Notes: generated by a model from the sequence alone, not told the origin. A DNA stretch of 64,000 nt from Rhodoplanes sp. Z2-YC6860 (GCF_001579845.1 NZ_CP007440.1:6904029-6968028); one strand, 5' to 3'; shown: positions 1-10,509, numbered from the stretch's first letter. A program made the numbers and translations.

Positions 1-1177
1 CGCCGGGCTTGGTCTCGGTGCGCCAGATCGCGGTGCCGACGAAGCGCTTGCCCTGCGGATCGGCGGGGTCTTCTTCGTACAGCACGACGCGCTGCGCGAC
101 CGCGAGGCCGGCCTGCGGCTGGGCCGATTGCGAACCGACCCTGTCCGGAATCTTGGGCTTCGACGGCGCCTGCGTCTCGCGTGGCGCCTGCTGCGTCGGT
201 GACGGCCGCAGCAGCGCCATGACGACGCTTGTAACGCCGGCAATGTTGGTGCGCTGCCAGTAGGCCGCGCCCGCGATGGCGAGGATCAAAACGGCGATGA
301 GCCCGAGCCGGATGTAGCGGCCGTAGGACCGCGGCTGCCGCACGCGCCGCGGCGACGCGGGCTGCTCATCGTATTGCGGCTCGTGACGGGGCTGCTGCTC
401 GGAGGGGTCGTAACCGGCCGGCACGCCCTGCTCGTCTTGCGACCAGGCATTCTCCGGCTGCATCTGCGGCTCGAGCTGGCCGTACTCGGCGAGCGGATTG
501 CGATCGGGCGGCGGCAGCGAAGGCGCCGGCGGCAGATTGCGTTCCGACTGCTGGCGGCCGTAGTCGTAACGCTGGGCCTGCTGAGCCTGCCGCGCCTCGG
601 CCTCGGCGATCTGGCGAGCCTCGGCCACGGCATGCGGGTCGTTCGCCACATCGCGGAAGCCACGCAAAGCCTCGTCGGCGATCGTCTGCGATTTGCGAGC
701 GGTCTGACCGGATGGTGTCGGCCGGGCCTGCTCGGCTCGCGGCGGAGCCGCGGGCTGTGCCTGCTGCGCCGCGGAGCCGGTTGCGGTTCGCGTTTGCGCA
801 AATGTGCTCGGCCGCGCCGGAGCGCGGGAAGCGTCTGCCGAAGACGCGGCCGGCTGCGTCGCCGGCCTTTGCGCCGCCGTGCCGGCCAGCCGGGCGGACG
901 CGTCCTGACGGGGTGACGGCGCCTCAGCGCGTTTGATGAAAGCCGGGCGCGCGGTCTCGCGGGCGTGCCTCGCTGATTCCGCCTCGACCTTGCGGATCGC
1001 TTCTTCGAGGGCGAGGCGCTCGCGGGTTATTTCCGACTCTTCGAGCGGCGGGTTGACGCCCCGCAGTTGCGCCACGAGCGCGGTGCGCGCCCGCTCGTAA
1101 AGCGCACGCCGATTCTCACCGGTGTTCTTGTCGAGACCGGCGACGGCGCGGGCGATGAGCGGGTGATAGTCGGCCAT
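1..1177 (-). CDS. Hypothetical membrane-anchored protein (3' end outside window)
   Basis: An open frame of 392 codons runs from an ATG at 1177 to the window edge without a stop, so the C-terminus is missing. The N-terminal ~65 residues are charged and probably helical (start MADYHPLIARAVAGL). A long Ala/Pro/Gln-rich low-complexity stretch follows, then a single hydrophobic segment at about residues 287-306 (core LGLIAVLILAIAGAAYW) and a soluble tail. The topology looks like a cytoplasmic N-terminus with a periplasmic C-terminal domain. It starts 14 bp downstream of the purA stop on the same strand, so the two are probably co-transcribed. I do not recognise a functional domain in the visible part. 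Confidence 0.75.
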   Translation of the reverse strand, partial: MADYHPLIARAVAGLDKNTGENRRALYERARTALVAQLRGVNPPLEESEITRERLALEEAIRKVEAESARHARETARPAFIKRAEAPSPRQDASARLAGTAAQRPATQPAASSADASRAPARPSTFAQTRTATGSAAQQAQPAAPPRAEQARPTPSGQTARKSQTIADEALRGFRDVANDPHAVAEARQIAEAEARQAQQAQRYDYGRQQSERNLPPAPSLPPPDRNPLAEYGQLEPQMQPENAWSQDEQGVPAGYDPSEQQPRHEPQYDEQPASPRRVRQPRSYGRYIRLGLIAVLILAIAGAAYWQRTNIAGVTSVVMALLRPSPTQQAPRETQAPSKPKIPDRVGSQSAQPQAGLAVAQRVVLYEEDPADPQGKRFVGTAIWRTETKPG

Positions 1178-1191
1178 CTATTCCGGGTTTG

Positions 1192-2616
<1,425 letters not shown>

Positions 2617-2764
2617 TTAGGCTTGAATTTCAAAGCGTTGCGGCAGCATCAAGGCATTTGCCCACATCGCCCCGTAAACCTGGGGCAAAGTGAGCGCCCC
2701 CTTGCGAACCAGCCGCCGCCGCGACAGGCTCCGCCCTTGGAATGACGTCGGGGTCGTTGAACAT

Positions 2765-3700
2765 ATGACGAAAGCATTGCTGTCCGCCCTCCTGACCGCT
2801 GTCCTGGTCTTGGCGGCGGGGCCTGCGCTGGCGCAGTCCCAGCAGCCGGTCGAGATCGCCCAGCTTCCTTACATGGAAATATTCAGCCCGACGTTCTTCT
2901 GGAGCGACGAGGCCGACGCCATCCGCACCGGCTCAACCACCTGCCCGAAGGGCCGGGCCATCACCGGCGGCGTCAATATCGTTCAGGGCAAGGCGTCGCT
3001 GCGCATCGTCGAAAGCTATCCGGACGGAGAATCCTGGGTGACGCGTGTGGTCAACCGGCAGAAGCCGGAAACCGTGACATCGCTTCAGGTCCGCACCTTC
3101 GCGCTGTGCCTGCTGCCCGCGGCGCGCAAGTCTTCGAAGCTCCTCGCGCAGCTTCCGCGCATTTCATACACATCGGTCCCCATGAGCGTGCCGGCAGGCT
3201 ACGTGAGCACGCCCGGCCGCTCCACGTGCCAGTCCGGTGCGCTGGTTCTGGGTGGTGGATTCGGCCTCGATCAGGACTACCGGGGGCCAAGCAACCTGCG
3301 CCTGGAGCTGAGCTATCCCGACCCGAACGGCTGGAATGTGCGCGCAGTGAATGGCGCCCCCGCGTCCGGACCCGCGGCCGGTGCGCGCATCTACACGATC
3401 TGCCTCAGCAACAAGGACGGCTCCGACATCCGCAACTACAAGACGGTTTCTTTCGCCGAGGCCGACGCGGTCGTAAGCGCCGACAACGGCACGATCCGCC
3501 AGCAGGTCAAATGCAGCGATCCGAACAGCTTCATCATCTCCGGCGGCATGCGCTCGATCCGCGGCCGCAGCGCCTCGCTGGAGATGGCCGAGAGCTTTCC
3601 GGATTCGCCATCGAGCTGGATGATCTCAGCCGTCAACCGCGGCACCAAACGGGACGGCGACGTCACGGTGCGGCTCTACGCGGTGTGCCTCAAGAAATAA
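2765..3700 (+). CDS. Secreted protein with three Cys-paired internal repeats
   Basis: A 311-residue protein of unknown function. Residues 1-23 form a clear Sec signal peptide ending ALAQ, which fixes the start at the ATG at 2765; the frame is open 25 codons earlier. The mature part contains three divergent copies of a ~65-residue unit at about 55-118, 150-216 and 245-311. Each has a first Cys, then GG, then a (S/E)(Y/F)PD...W...AVN core, and ends in a (F/Y)(A/T)xCL strand. The Cys pairs 60/115, 155/213 and 250/308 are 55-58 residues apart, as expected for one disulfide per unit in the periplasm. I know no named family for it. The next gene is a nucleotide cyclase on the same strand. Confidence 0.85.
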   Translation: MTKALLSALLTAVLVLAAGPALAQSQQPVEIAQLPYMEIFSPTFFWSDEADAIRTGSTTCPKGRAITGGVNIVQGKASLRIVESYPDGESWVTRVVNRQKPETVTSLQVRTFALCLLPAARKSSKLLAQLPRISYTSVPMSVPAGYVSTPGRSTCQSGALVLGGGFGLDQDYRGPSNLRLELSYPDPNGWNVRAVNGAPASGPAAGARIYTICLSNKDGSDIRNYKTVSFAEADAVVSADNGTIRQQVKCSDPNSFIISGGMRSIRGRSASLEMAESFPDSPSSWMISAVNRGTKRDGDVTVRLYAVCLKK

Positions 3701-3717
3701 TCGCCGGGGCCCGCCGT

Positions 3718-3755
3718 CTTGCGCGAAAGGCCAAGTCTTGCGCAAAGGTCAAGTC
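3718..3755 (+). repeat. Two tandem ~18-bp direct repeats
   Basis: CTTGCGCGAAAGGCCAAGT at 3718-3736 is followed directly by CTTGCGCAAAGGTCAAGT at 3737-3754. The copies differ by one deleted base and one substitution. They sit 22 bp before the start of the cyclase gene, where they could be a regulator site or a slippage duplication. Confidence 0.7.
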
Positions 3756-3776
3756 GGATCGATGTAAGATCGACCG

Positions 3777-5006
3777 ATGAAAGCCGAATTCCACTCCGAA
3801 ACCGCGGCCTGGCTCACGCAAGCGGGCCTGGCAGGCGAATCCGAAAACGCCATCGTCGACGGCTTCTGCGAGCGTTGCGTCGCCGCGGGCCTGCCGGTCG
3901 GCCGCGCCCATGTGTTCATCGATACGCTGCATCCGGTCCACGAGGGCAGGCTCTTCCGTTGGGGGCATGGCCCGAACGAGACCGCCCTGCAGGAATACGG
4001 CCGCACCGTACCGGTGCCCGACAGCACGCCTGAAGACGCACTTGCCGCCGAGCGTTGGCGGAACAGCCCGTTCTACCGGATGCTGCAGACCGGCGACTCG
4101 CTGCTGCGCCGCAGGGTGCCGCCGGAAGGCGAAACGGAGTTCGCGGCACTGGCCGAAGTCCGCGGCTACGGCATGACCGACTATCTCGCCATCATCAACC
4201 GCTTCGCTGCCGAAGGCGTGGTCGGCGAGATGGACTGCGTTTATTCGTCCTGGGCGACGCGCCATGCGGATGGGTTCAGCGACATCCACATCGATGCGCT
4301 GCAACGCCTCACACCGTACTTTGCGCTCGCCATCAAGTCGGTGTCGCTGCAACGCATGACCGGCACATTGATGCAGACCTACCTCGGCCGCGACGCCGGC
4401 CAGCGCGTGCTCGGCGGCCGCATCGTGCGCGGCGTTGCCGACCGCATCGACGCGGCGATCTGGTTCAGCGACCTGCGCGGCTTCACCCGCATCACCGACA
4501 CCGCCCCCGAGCAGGTGATCCCGCTGCTCAACGACTATGCCGACGTGATCGTCTCGGCGATCCATGAGCACGGCGGCGATGTGCTGAAGCTGATCGGCGA
4601 CGGCACGCTTGCGATCTTCAAGACCGACGGCCGCGAGCGCTCCTGCAATTCGGCACTCGCCGCGGCGATCGCCGCGCGACAGGGCGTGAACGAACTCAAC
4701 GTGCGGCGCGCCGAGCGCGGTCTCCCCGTCACCGACATGTATCTCGGCCTTCATGTCGGCGAGGTGTTCTACGGCAATATCGGCTCGACCGAGCGGCTCG
4801 ACTTCACGGTGGTCGGTCCGGCCGTCAACGAGGCAAGCCGCGTCGCCGCGATGTGCCGCTCGGCCGATCAGCCGATGCTGGTGTCGGCCGCTTTCGCCGA
4901 GGTCGGCTCGATCCACAAGCGCCTCGTCTCGGTTGGCCGCTACGCCTTGCGCGGCGTCGGCCGGCCGCAGGAGCTGTTCACGCTCGATGCGGAGCGCAAC
5001 GCTTAG
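3777..5006 (+). CDS. Class III adenylate/guanylate cyclase
   Basis: Predicted to make a cyclic nucleotide from ATP or GTP. The 409-residue protein has a ~200-residue N-terminal region of unassigned sensor type with no membrane segment, and a C-terminal class III catalytic domain. The domain shows the first metal Asp in WFSDLRGFTRI, the second in LIGDGTLAIF, an Asp in RLDFTVVG at the adenine-specifying position, and the transition-state Asn and Arg in VNEASRVA. All catalytic positions look intact, so it should be active; adenine is the likelier base. The ATG at 3777 has only a weak ribosome binding site. It is a stand-alone cytosolic cyclase as is common in Rhizobiales. Confidence 0.9.
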   Translation: MKAEFHSETAAWLTQAGLAGESENAIVDGFCERCVAAGLPVGRAHVFIDTLHPVHEGRLFRWGHGPNETALQEYGRTVPVPDSTPEDALAAERWRNSPFYRMLQTGDSLLRRRVPPEGETEFAALAEVRGYGMTDYLAIINRFAAEGVVGEMDCVYSSWATRHADGFSDIHIDALQRLTPYFALAIKSVSLQRMTGTLMQTYLGRDAGQRVLGGRIVRGVADRIDAAIWFSDLRGFTRITDTAPEQVIPLLNDYADVIVSAIHEHGGDVLKLIGDGTLAIFKTDGRERSCNSALAAAIAARQGVNELNVRRAERGLPVTDMYLGLHVGEVFYGNIGSTERLDFTVVGPAVNEASRVAAMCRSADQPMLVSAAFAEVGSIHKRLVSVGRYALRGVGRPQELFTLDAERNA

Positions 5007-5105
5007 GGTCTGATTCAACTTCGTTGAATCAGACCCGTCGCTTCTTGCTCTTGTTTGAGCATGATCTTTTCCGAAAACCGCTTCACACTTTTCGGGATCA
5101 TGCTC
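5006..5105. repeat. Intergenic hairpin plus Rhizobiales-type dispersed palindrome
   Basis: A perfect 14-bp hairpin (GGGTCTGATTCAAC, loop TTC) spans 5006-5036 and begins inside the cyclase stop codon. A second imperfect palindrome at 5057-5105 runs from GAGCATGATC to GATCATGCTC. The second matches a dispersed intergenic element that I recall from many Rhizobiales genomes. The first may act as a terminator for the converging genes on both sides, but it has no long T-run. Confidence 0.75.
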
Positions 5106-5132
5106 TGGCGCGCTGCGTTCCAACAACTTCCG

Positions 5133-6782
5133 TCACGACCCCTGCGGCGTGAACTGGATCGCCTTGTCCTTCGGCCAGCGCAGCCGCCAGCCGAGCTTGA
5201 TCTCGCGGCTCTCGCCGGGCTTGGCCTCGAACGCCCACTCCATCACGCCGCGACGGTCGCGCAGGTCGCGCGTCGTCGGCGGCGTGGTGACCGGCAGCAT
5301 CTCGACCTGGATGTCTTCCGCCTCGCTCACCGGAATCTGATCCTCGATCGCAACCTTGATCGGGAAATCGTGGCCGTTGCGGACAGTGGTCTTGAACTCG
5401 CGCTCGTCGGTCTTCGACGAGCTGATGATGCCCGCCGTGCCTTCGTTCCGTCGCACGACGGTGCGCGCGACCTTGACCTTCTCGTCGACGCCGAAGCCGA
5501 GCCTCACGGTCTCGTCTTTCGACGCAAGCGACAGCGGACTTTTGCCGACGAACACGCCGTCACGATAGACCGACACCGGGCCGGGCAGGAGCGGCGCATC
5601 TTCGCCGTGCTTGAAGCTGGCCTGCAGGTACGCGGCCTCATTCAGCGCCGGCACCGCATGGGCCATCAAGTCAGGCGCGATGGTCGCGGAAGCCAGGCGG
5701 AAGCTCTTTGAGCCCTGCCCTGCCGGCACGGCGATGCGACCGGGCACGCGGAACACCACCTGGAAGCCGCCCATGTCGACCACGGCCTGCTGCTCCTCGG
5801 CCTTGCGCAGCTGCCCGTCTTCGGCGCGGCGTGCGAGCACCGCAGGCGGCGCGGCAGGAGCAAGTTGGTCCCGCACCATCGCCCCGGCATAGGGCGTCGG
5901 CGGCGCCTGATAGCGCACGATCCAGGGCCGCAGCTCCGGCGCGCTGCCACCGCGAGCGACGCGCATGGTCGAAACCGCAAGCGCGACGTCCGACCAGTCC
6001 TCGCCGGTGGTCTGCGTGATCTCGGCGCGGCGAACGAGCTCGAGTGAGGGCTTTGCGTCCTTGCCACCGGTGTCGAGGCGGGCGTCATAGACCGGCTGCC
6101 AGCGCGCACCGCGCACTGCATAAGTGACGCGCAGCACCGCCGGCGCCACGGCATCGGAATTCAGAGCAATGCGGACCTCGAGCTTCTTTGGCGGAGTCAT
6201 ATTGCGCCCCGCTTCGAGGCGGGCGATCTCGCGGTCGAGATCACGCTGCTTGATCTTGGCCTCGCGGATCGCGGTGTCGGCATTGGCGATTTCCTCGCCG
6301 ACCGCCGCGAAGGCCGCGCGCCATTCGGTCAGCGGACGGGCTTCACCCTTCTCGCCGAGTCCCTTGGGCGAGGACTCGGCAAAGCTTTCGGCGAACTTGC
6401 GGCGCGCCGTTGCCGATGCGATCGCGCCGTCCAGCGTGGCCCGTTCATCGCGCAGCGTCTCGAGCTTTCGATCGATCTCGGGGATGTTCGCGGCGGGCTG
6501 GGGCAGCGGCTGCCGCGCTTCGACCGCACCGATCACCAGATGCGCACCGCCCTCGCCTTCGACCCGCAGCGAGGATGGATCAAGCGTCAGCGGAAAGTCC
6601 TTGGCGAGCAAGGTCGAGTCGCCGGCCGGCAGATCGAGTTTGATCAGCCGCGTCACCGTCGCGCCGTCCGGATAGACCGTGACGGCATCGACCTGCGAGC
6701 CTGCTTCGAGCTCGGCCGCCATCGCGGGCACGGCGGCGGCGATAGCGAAGACTGAAACGAATGACAGCAATGTGTGGCGCAT
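5133..6782 (-). CDS. Mucoidy-inhibitor MuiA-family protein (DUF4140/DUF4139)
   Basis: A 549-residue exported protein with a signal peptide at 1-22 (ending PAMAAE). An N-terminal DUF4140-like strand region (VDAVTVYPDGATVTR) follows, then a coiled-coil-like stretch around 110-190 and a C-terminal DUF4139-like beta domain ending near the stop. Family members are named after a mucoidy inhibitor; their biochemical function is unknown. The ATG at 6782 is preceded by GGAGGGAGC, a strong ribosome binding site. It lies downstream of the serA terminator and so is probably its own transcription unit. The assignment rests on overall architecture and motifs, not on an alignment. Confidence 0.85.
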   Translation of the reverse strand: MRHTLLSFVSVFAIAAAVPAMAAELEAGSQVDAVTVYPDGATVTRLIKLDLPAGDSTLLAKDFPLTLDPSSLRVEGEGGAHLVIGAVEARQPLPQPAANIPEIDRKLETLRDERATLDGAIASATARRKFAESFAESSPKGLGEKGEARPLTEWRAAFAAVGEEIANADTAIREAKIKQRDLDREIARLEAGRNMTPPKKLEVRIALNSDAVAPAVLRVTYAVRGARWQPVYDARLDTGGKDAKPSLELVRRAEITQTTGEDWSDVALAVSTMRVARGGSAPELRPWIVRYQAPPTPYAGAMVRDQLAPAAPPAVLARRAEDGQLRKAEEQQAVVDMGGFQVVFRVPGRIAVPAGQGSKSFRLASATIAPDLMAHAVPALNEAAYLQASFKHGEDAPLLPGPVSVYRDGVFVGKSPLSLASKDETVRLGFGVDEKVKVARTVVRRNEGTAGIISSSKTDEREFKTTVRNGHDFPIKVAIEDQIPVSEAEDIQVEMLPVTTPPTTRDLRDRRGVMEWAFEAKPGESREIKLGWRLRWPKDKAIQFTPQGS

Positions 6783-6887
6783 GGCGCTCCCTCCGACGGT
6801 GAAATCCGCGGTAAGAACCGGTCCGATTCAGGTTTCCCTGAGGCACAGCCACGGCAACATCACGGCTGCGACAACGTGCACAAAACA

Positions 6888-6915
6888 CAGGCCGGAGGCT
6901 CGCGCCTCCGGCCTG
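6888..6915 (-). terminator. Intrinsic terminator of the serC-serA operon
   Basis: A perfect 12-bp inverted repeat (CAGGCCGGAGGC, loop of 4, GCCTCCGGCCTG) lies 26 bp past the serA stop. It is followed on the minus strand by TGTTTTG. This is a classical GC-rich stem with a short U-rich tail. Confidence 0.85.
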
Positions 6916-6940
6916 AAATGACAAGTCCCTTCCGCTGGTC

Positions 6941-8527
6941 TTAGAACTTCAGCGGCTTGGCCTGCTGCACCTGCGGCAGCGCGCGCACCTTGGCCAGCAC
7001 GTTGTCCGGCAGTTCGCCGTCGATCTCGATCAGCGCCACGGCGTTGCCGCCCGGGGCCTCGCGGCCGACATGGAAGGTCGCGATGTTGATGCCCGCCTCG
7101 CCGAGCGTCGAAGAGAACTTTCCGATGAAGCCCGGCTTGTCGAGATTGGTGATGTAGACCATCGACGGGCCGAATTCGGCATCCATCCGGATGCCCTTGA
7201 TGTTGACGATGCGCGGCCGACCGTCGGCGAACACCGTGCCCGACACGGCGCGGGTCTGCGTCTCGGTGGTGACCGTCACGGTGATCAGGCTCTCGTAGTC
7301 GCCCGCGGCCTCGCGGGTGACCTCTTCGATCACGATGCCGCGCTCCTTTGCGACAATCGGCGCCGACACCACGTTGATGTCCTGCAGCATCGGCCGGAGG
7401 ATGCCGGCAATGGCCGCAGACGTCAGCGCCTTGGTCTTCATCTGCGCGACCGCGCCCTCATAGGCGATCTGCACCTTGCTGATGCCGGTCTCGGTGAGCT
7501 GGCCCGCGAACGAGCCGAGCTTCTCGGCCAGCGCGATGAACGGCTTCAGCCGTGGCGCCTCTTCGGCCGTGATCGAGGGGAAGTTCACGGCGTTGGAGAT
7601 CGCGCCGCGCAGAAGGTAATCCGCCATCTGCTCGGCGATCTGCAGCGCGACGTTCTCCTGCGCCTCGGAGGTCGAGGCGCCCAGATGCGGCGTGCACACG
7701 ACGTTGGGCAGCCCGAACAGCGGGTTGGCGGTCGCTGGCTCCTCGACGAACACGTCGAAGGCCGCGCCCGCGACATGGCCGCTCTTCAGCGCCTCCGCCA
7801 GCGCCGCCTCGTCGACCAGCCCGCCGCGCGCGCAATTGACGATGCGAACGCCCTTCTTGGTCTTCTTCAACGCTGCGGCGTCGATAATGTTCTTGGTCTT
7901 GTCGGTGAGCGGCGTGTGCAGCGTGATGAAGTCGGCGCGACGCAGCAGTTCGTCGAGCTCGACCTTTTCGACGCCGAGATCAACGGCGCGCTCGGGCGAC
8001 AGGAACGGATCGTACGCGACCACCTTCATCTTCAGGCCGACGCCGCGGTCCGCGACGATCGAGCCGATGTTGCCGCAGCCGATCACGCCGAGCGTTTTGC
8101 CGAAAATCTCGACGCCCATGAACTTGTTCTTCTCCCACTTGCCGGCGCGGGTCGAGGTGTCGGCTTCGGGGATCTGGCGCGCCAGCGCCAGCATCAGCGA
8201 GATCGCATGCTCGGCCGTGGTGATCGAGTTGCCGAACGGCGTGTTCATCACGATCACGCCCTTGCCGGTCGCGGCCGGAATGTCGACGTTGTCGACGCCG
8301 ATGCCGGCGCGGCCGATCACCTTCAGGTTCTTCGCCTTCTCGAGAATCTTCGGCGACACCTTGGTGGCCGAGCGGATCGCAAGCCCATCGAAGTTGCCGA
8401 CCACTTCGGCAAGCTTGTCCTTGTCCTTGCCGAGGTTCGGCTGGAAATCGACTTCGATGCCGCGATCCTTGAAGATCTGCACGGCGGCGGGTGACAGGGC
8501 GTCGGAAATCAGAACGCGCGGAGCCAT
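6941..8527 (-). CDS. serA: D-3-phosphoglycerate dehydrogenase
   Basis: Oxidises 3-phosphoglycerate to 3-phosphohydroxypyruvate with NAD+, the first step of serine synthesis. At 528 residues it is the long SerA type. The N-terminal catalytic and NAD-binding core (about 1-310) has VIGCGNIGS for NAD, NCARGGLVDE with the catalytic Arg, the EEP Glu and the TPHLGAST His. An intervening domain follows, then a C-terminal ACT domain from about 455 (YITNLDKPGFIGKFSSTL). The ACT domain is the usual seat of serine feedback in this class. Third gene of the operon serC-sseB-like-serA, 24 bp after the preceding stop, with GAGAGGAC before the ATG. Confidence 0.97.
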   Translation of the reverse strand: MAPRVLISDALSPAAVQIFKDRGIEVDFQPNLGKDKDKLAEVVGNFDGLAIRSATKVSPKILEKAKNLKVIGRAGIGVDNVDIPAATGKGVIVMNTPFGNSITTAEHAISLMLALARQIPEADTSTRAGKWEKNKFMGVEIFGKTLGVIGCGNIGSIVADRGVGLKMKVVAYDPFLSPERAVDLGVEKVELDELLRRADFITLHTPLTDKTKNIIDAAALKKTKKGVRIVNCARGGLVDEAALAEALKSGHVAGAAFDVFVEEPATANPLFGLPNVVCTPHLGASTSEAQENVALQIAEQMADYLLRGAISNAVNFPSITAEEAPRLKPFIALAEKLGSFAGQLTETGISKVQIAYEGAVAQMKTKALTSAAIAGILRPMLQDINVVSAPIVAKERGIVIEEVTREAAGDYESLITVTVTTETQTRAVSGTVFADGRPRIVNIKGIRMDAEFGPSMVYITNLDKPGFIGKFSSTLGEAGINIATFHVGREAPGGNAVALIEIDGELPDNVLAKVRALPQVQQAKPLKF

Positions 8528-8551
8528 TGGTTTTGTCCTCTCGGTGTTGTT

Positions 8552-10486
8552 TCAGTGCCTTTTGAAAAAAGGCTGTGTTTGATTGCGGAAATAATCGTCG
8601 AACATGCCGCCGGTGAGCGGGGTGAATTCGATCCGGCGATTGGGCGGCAAGGTCTTCTGCAGCTTGAAGCCGAGCGCCAGCACGACCGCCTCCCAATCGC
8701 CGGAGGTTTTGAGCGCCACCAGATATTTCGGCAGCTCCCCCGGAGACTGCACCTGCGCAAGATGCGCGGCCTCGATGGCCGGCAGATCCCGGAGCACCAT
8801 CGTCAGCACCAACAGCACGTCGGCGGGATAGGGATCAGCCTTGTCGATCGTCACCGCGGGCGGCGACGGCATGTGAGGCTTGTATGGCGCCGGTGACGGC
8901 GCCGGACGGATTTGCAAATCTGATGGAATGGTGTTGGCGCGGCTCACCGCAGCCTGCGACGGTGCCATATTGGCGGCTTTTTCAGGAGTCGGCGGAGGGG
9001 AAGCCTCGACCGGTTTTGCCGGGGCCTCCGGCGCGGCCGGCTGCACAGGCTCGAGTTGCGCCGGCTGCGATGCGGCAACGATATCGAACGCCGTCGGCTC
9101 ATCATCACGCGGTGTTTCGGGCGTGGCCGGTTCTGCCGCAACAGGAGTCTCGGCGGGCGCGATCGGCCTTGCAAAAGCGGCATCAGCCTGTTGCGGCCTC
9201 CTGGAGGCTTGCTTGTTGGCAGCGAGCCGTTTGAGAACCGCGAGTGCATCGAACATCGCGGTCTTGATCGTGCCGGTCTTCTCCGCCTCCGAAGGTTTCG
9301 ACGCATCGAACTGGAGTTCGATCGGCGCGGAAGGAGCCGAAGTCACGCTCGCCTGAAGATTTGGTGCCGGGTCTTCTGCCGCCGGCGAAGTCGCAGGCGG
9401 GATTTCAAGCGAGTCGGCCATCACCGGCTTGGGCAAATTGTCCGCCACAATCGGCTTTACGGCTTCCGGCTTCTGCGCCTCCGCTGGACCGAACACAAAC
9501 GTGTCGTCGAACGAAAAATCCTGAGCTGCCGGAAGCGTCGGCGATGGCGGCGGCGCTTGCGCGGCCTCCGACTGCGGATTGAATATCAGCCATGGCGGGT
9601 CTGCAGGCTGTAGGACGGCAGCCTGCTTGGGCGCGGAACTCTCGGGCGCCTTGGGCTCAGGTGTTTTTCCGGCAGGCTTCTGGACCGACGGCAGATTGTT
9701 TTCGACCGCAGGTTTGGCCGCAGCGGGAGGCAACGACGGCACAAGCTCCGCTGGAACAAGCTCCGCAGCAAGCTCCGCGATCGACGCGTTGGATTCAGGA
9801 ACCCTGGATCCCAAAACCTCGGACGCAAACGTGTTGGGTTCAGGCGCTTTGGGCTGTGGAGCTTTGGGCTCAGGAGCCTTGGCGGCGGCAGGTTGAATCA
9901 CGAGCGGTGAAGTCACCGCCGCGGCCAGCGCGGCCGATGTCGGAGTCGCCGTCGATTTCTCGACTGGCGGCAGGTTGATTTCAAATGCGGGCTTGGCCGC
10001 GGGTTGCGCGGGCGCAGCCGGTTTGCCGAACTGGCCCGCGAGCATGCGCCTGATGTCGTCCGCCGAAAACGTCTGCGTATGCTCATGCCCTGGATTGAGC
10101 ATGAAGTGCCGGCCGGCGTAGCGCTCGAACAACTCGCGCGTCGCCATCGGCGCAAGCACCGACCGCGCGTGGTTTTTTGCCCGTGCCCGAGAGGCCGCGC
10201 TGAAGAACGGCAGACACTCCAGAGGACCGACGCGGATCGTCCGAAACGTCAACTTGGCTCCCGGCGGGAGCACCACCCGGCCGTCCGGTCTCGCCGGAGG
10301 CCTGGGCCCGTCGATTTCCAGCGGGATGAATGTCTGAGCGTCGAGCATCCGGAGCAGAAAATCTGGCCGATGCGCCGGATCGTTCACGGCGCGTATCAGA
10401 CTGCGCTCAAGATCGTTTTCCGGCTCGAACATGGAGGGTTCTCGAACGGCGGGTTCGCGAACGTCTGGTGTGACGACGCGGGCCAT
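8552..10486 (-). CDS. SseB-domain protein with very long Pro/Ala-rich linker
   Basis: A 644-residue cytoplasmic protein. Residues ~20-155 match the SseB N-terminal domain (ENDLERSLIRAVNDPAHRPDF, then FMLNPGHEHTQTFSADDI). Residues ~553-644 match the SseB C-terminal domain (ADVLLVLTMVLRDLPAIEAA). E. coli SseB was named for enhanced serine sensitivity; its molecular role is not known. Nearly 400 residues of Pro/Ala/Glu-rich sequence separate the two domains, with a recurring KPxxExNLPxV element. The frame extends into serC; ATG 10486, 23 bp after the serC stop, is preferred, with ATG 10432 (MFEPENDLER) as an alternative. Its place between serC and serA suggests a role in serine metabolism; this is inferred from context. 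Confidence 0.82.
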   Translation of the reverse strand: MARVVTPDVREPAVREPSMFEPENDLERSLIRAVNDPAHRPDFLLRMLDAQTFIPLEIDGPRPPARPDGRVVLPPGAKLTFRTIRVGPLECLPFFSAASRARAKNHARSVLAPMATRELFERYAGRHFMLNPGHEHTQTFSADDIRRMLAGQFGKPAAPAQPAAKPAFEINLPPVEKSTATPTSAALAAAVTSPLVIQPAAAKAPEPKAPQPKAPEPNTFASEVLGSRVPESNASIAELAAELVPAELVPSLPPAAAKPAVENNLPSVQKPAGKTPEPKAPESSAPKQAAVLQPADPPWLIFNPQSEAAQAPPPSPTLPAAQDFSFDDTFVFGPAEAQKPEAVKPIVADNLPKPVMADSLEIPPATSPAAEDPAPNLQASVTSAPSAPIELQFDASKPSEAEKTGTIKTAMFDALAVLKRLAANKQASRRPQQADAAFARPIAPAETPVAAEPATPETPRDDEPTAFDIVAASQPAQLEPVQPAAPEAPAKPVEASPPPTPEKAANMAPSQAAVSRANTIPSDLQIRPAPSPAPYKPHMPSPPAVTIDKADPYPADVLLVLTMVLRDLPAIEAAHLAQVQSPGELPKYLVALKTSGDWEAVVLALGFKLQKTLPPNRRIEFTPLTGGMFDDYFRNQTQPFFKRH

Positions 10487-10509
10487 GAGCGGCCCGCGTG
10501 AAAGCAAGT

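Noticed and set aside
3690-5126. A 478-codon minus-strand frame over the first cyclase
   Set aside because: Antisense shadow; the plus-strand frame carries all class III cyclase motifs.
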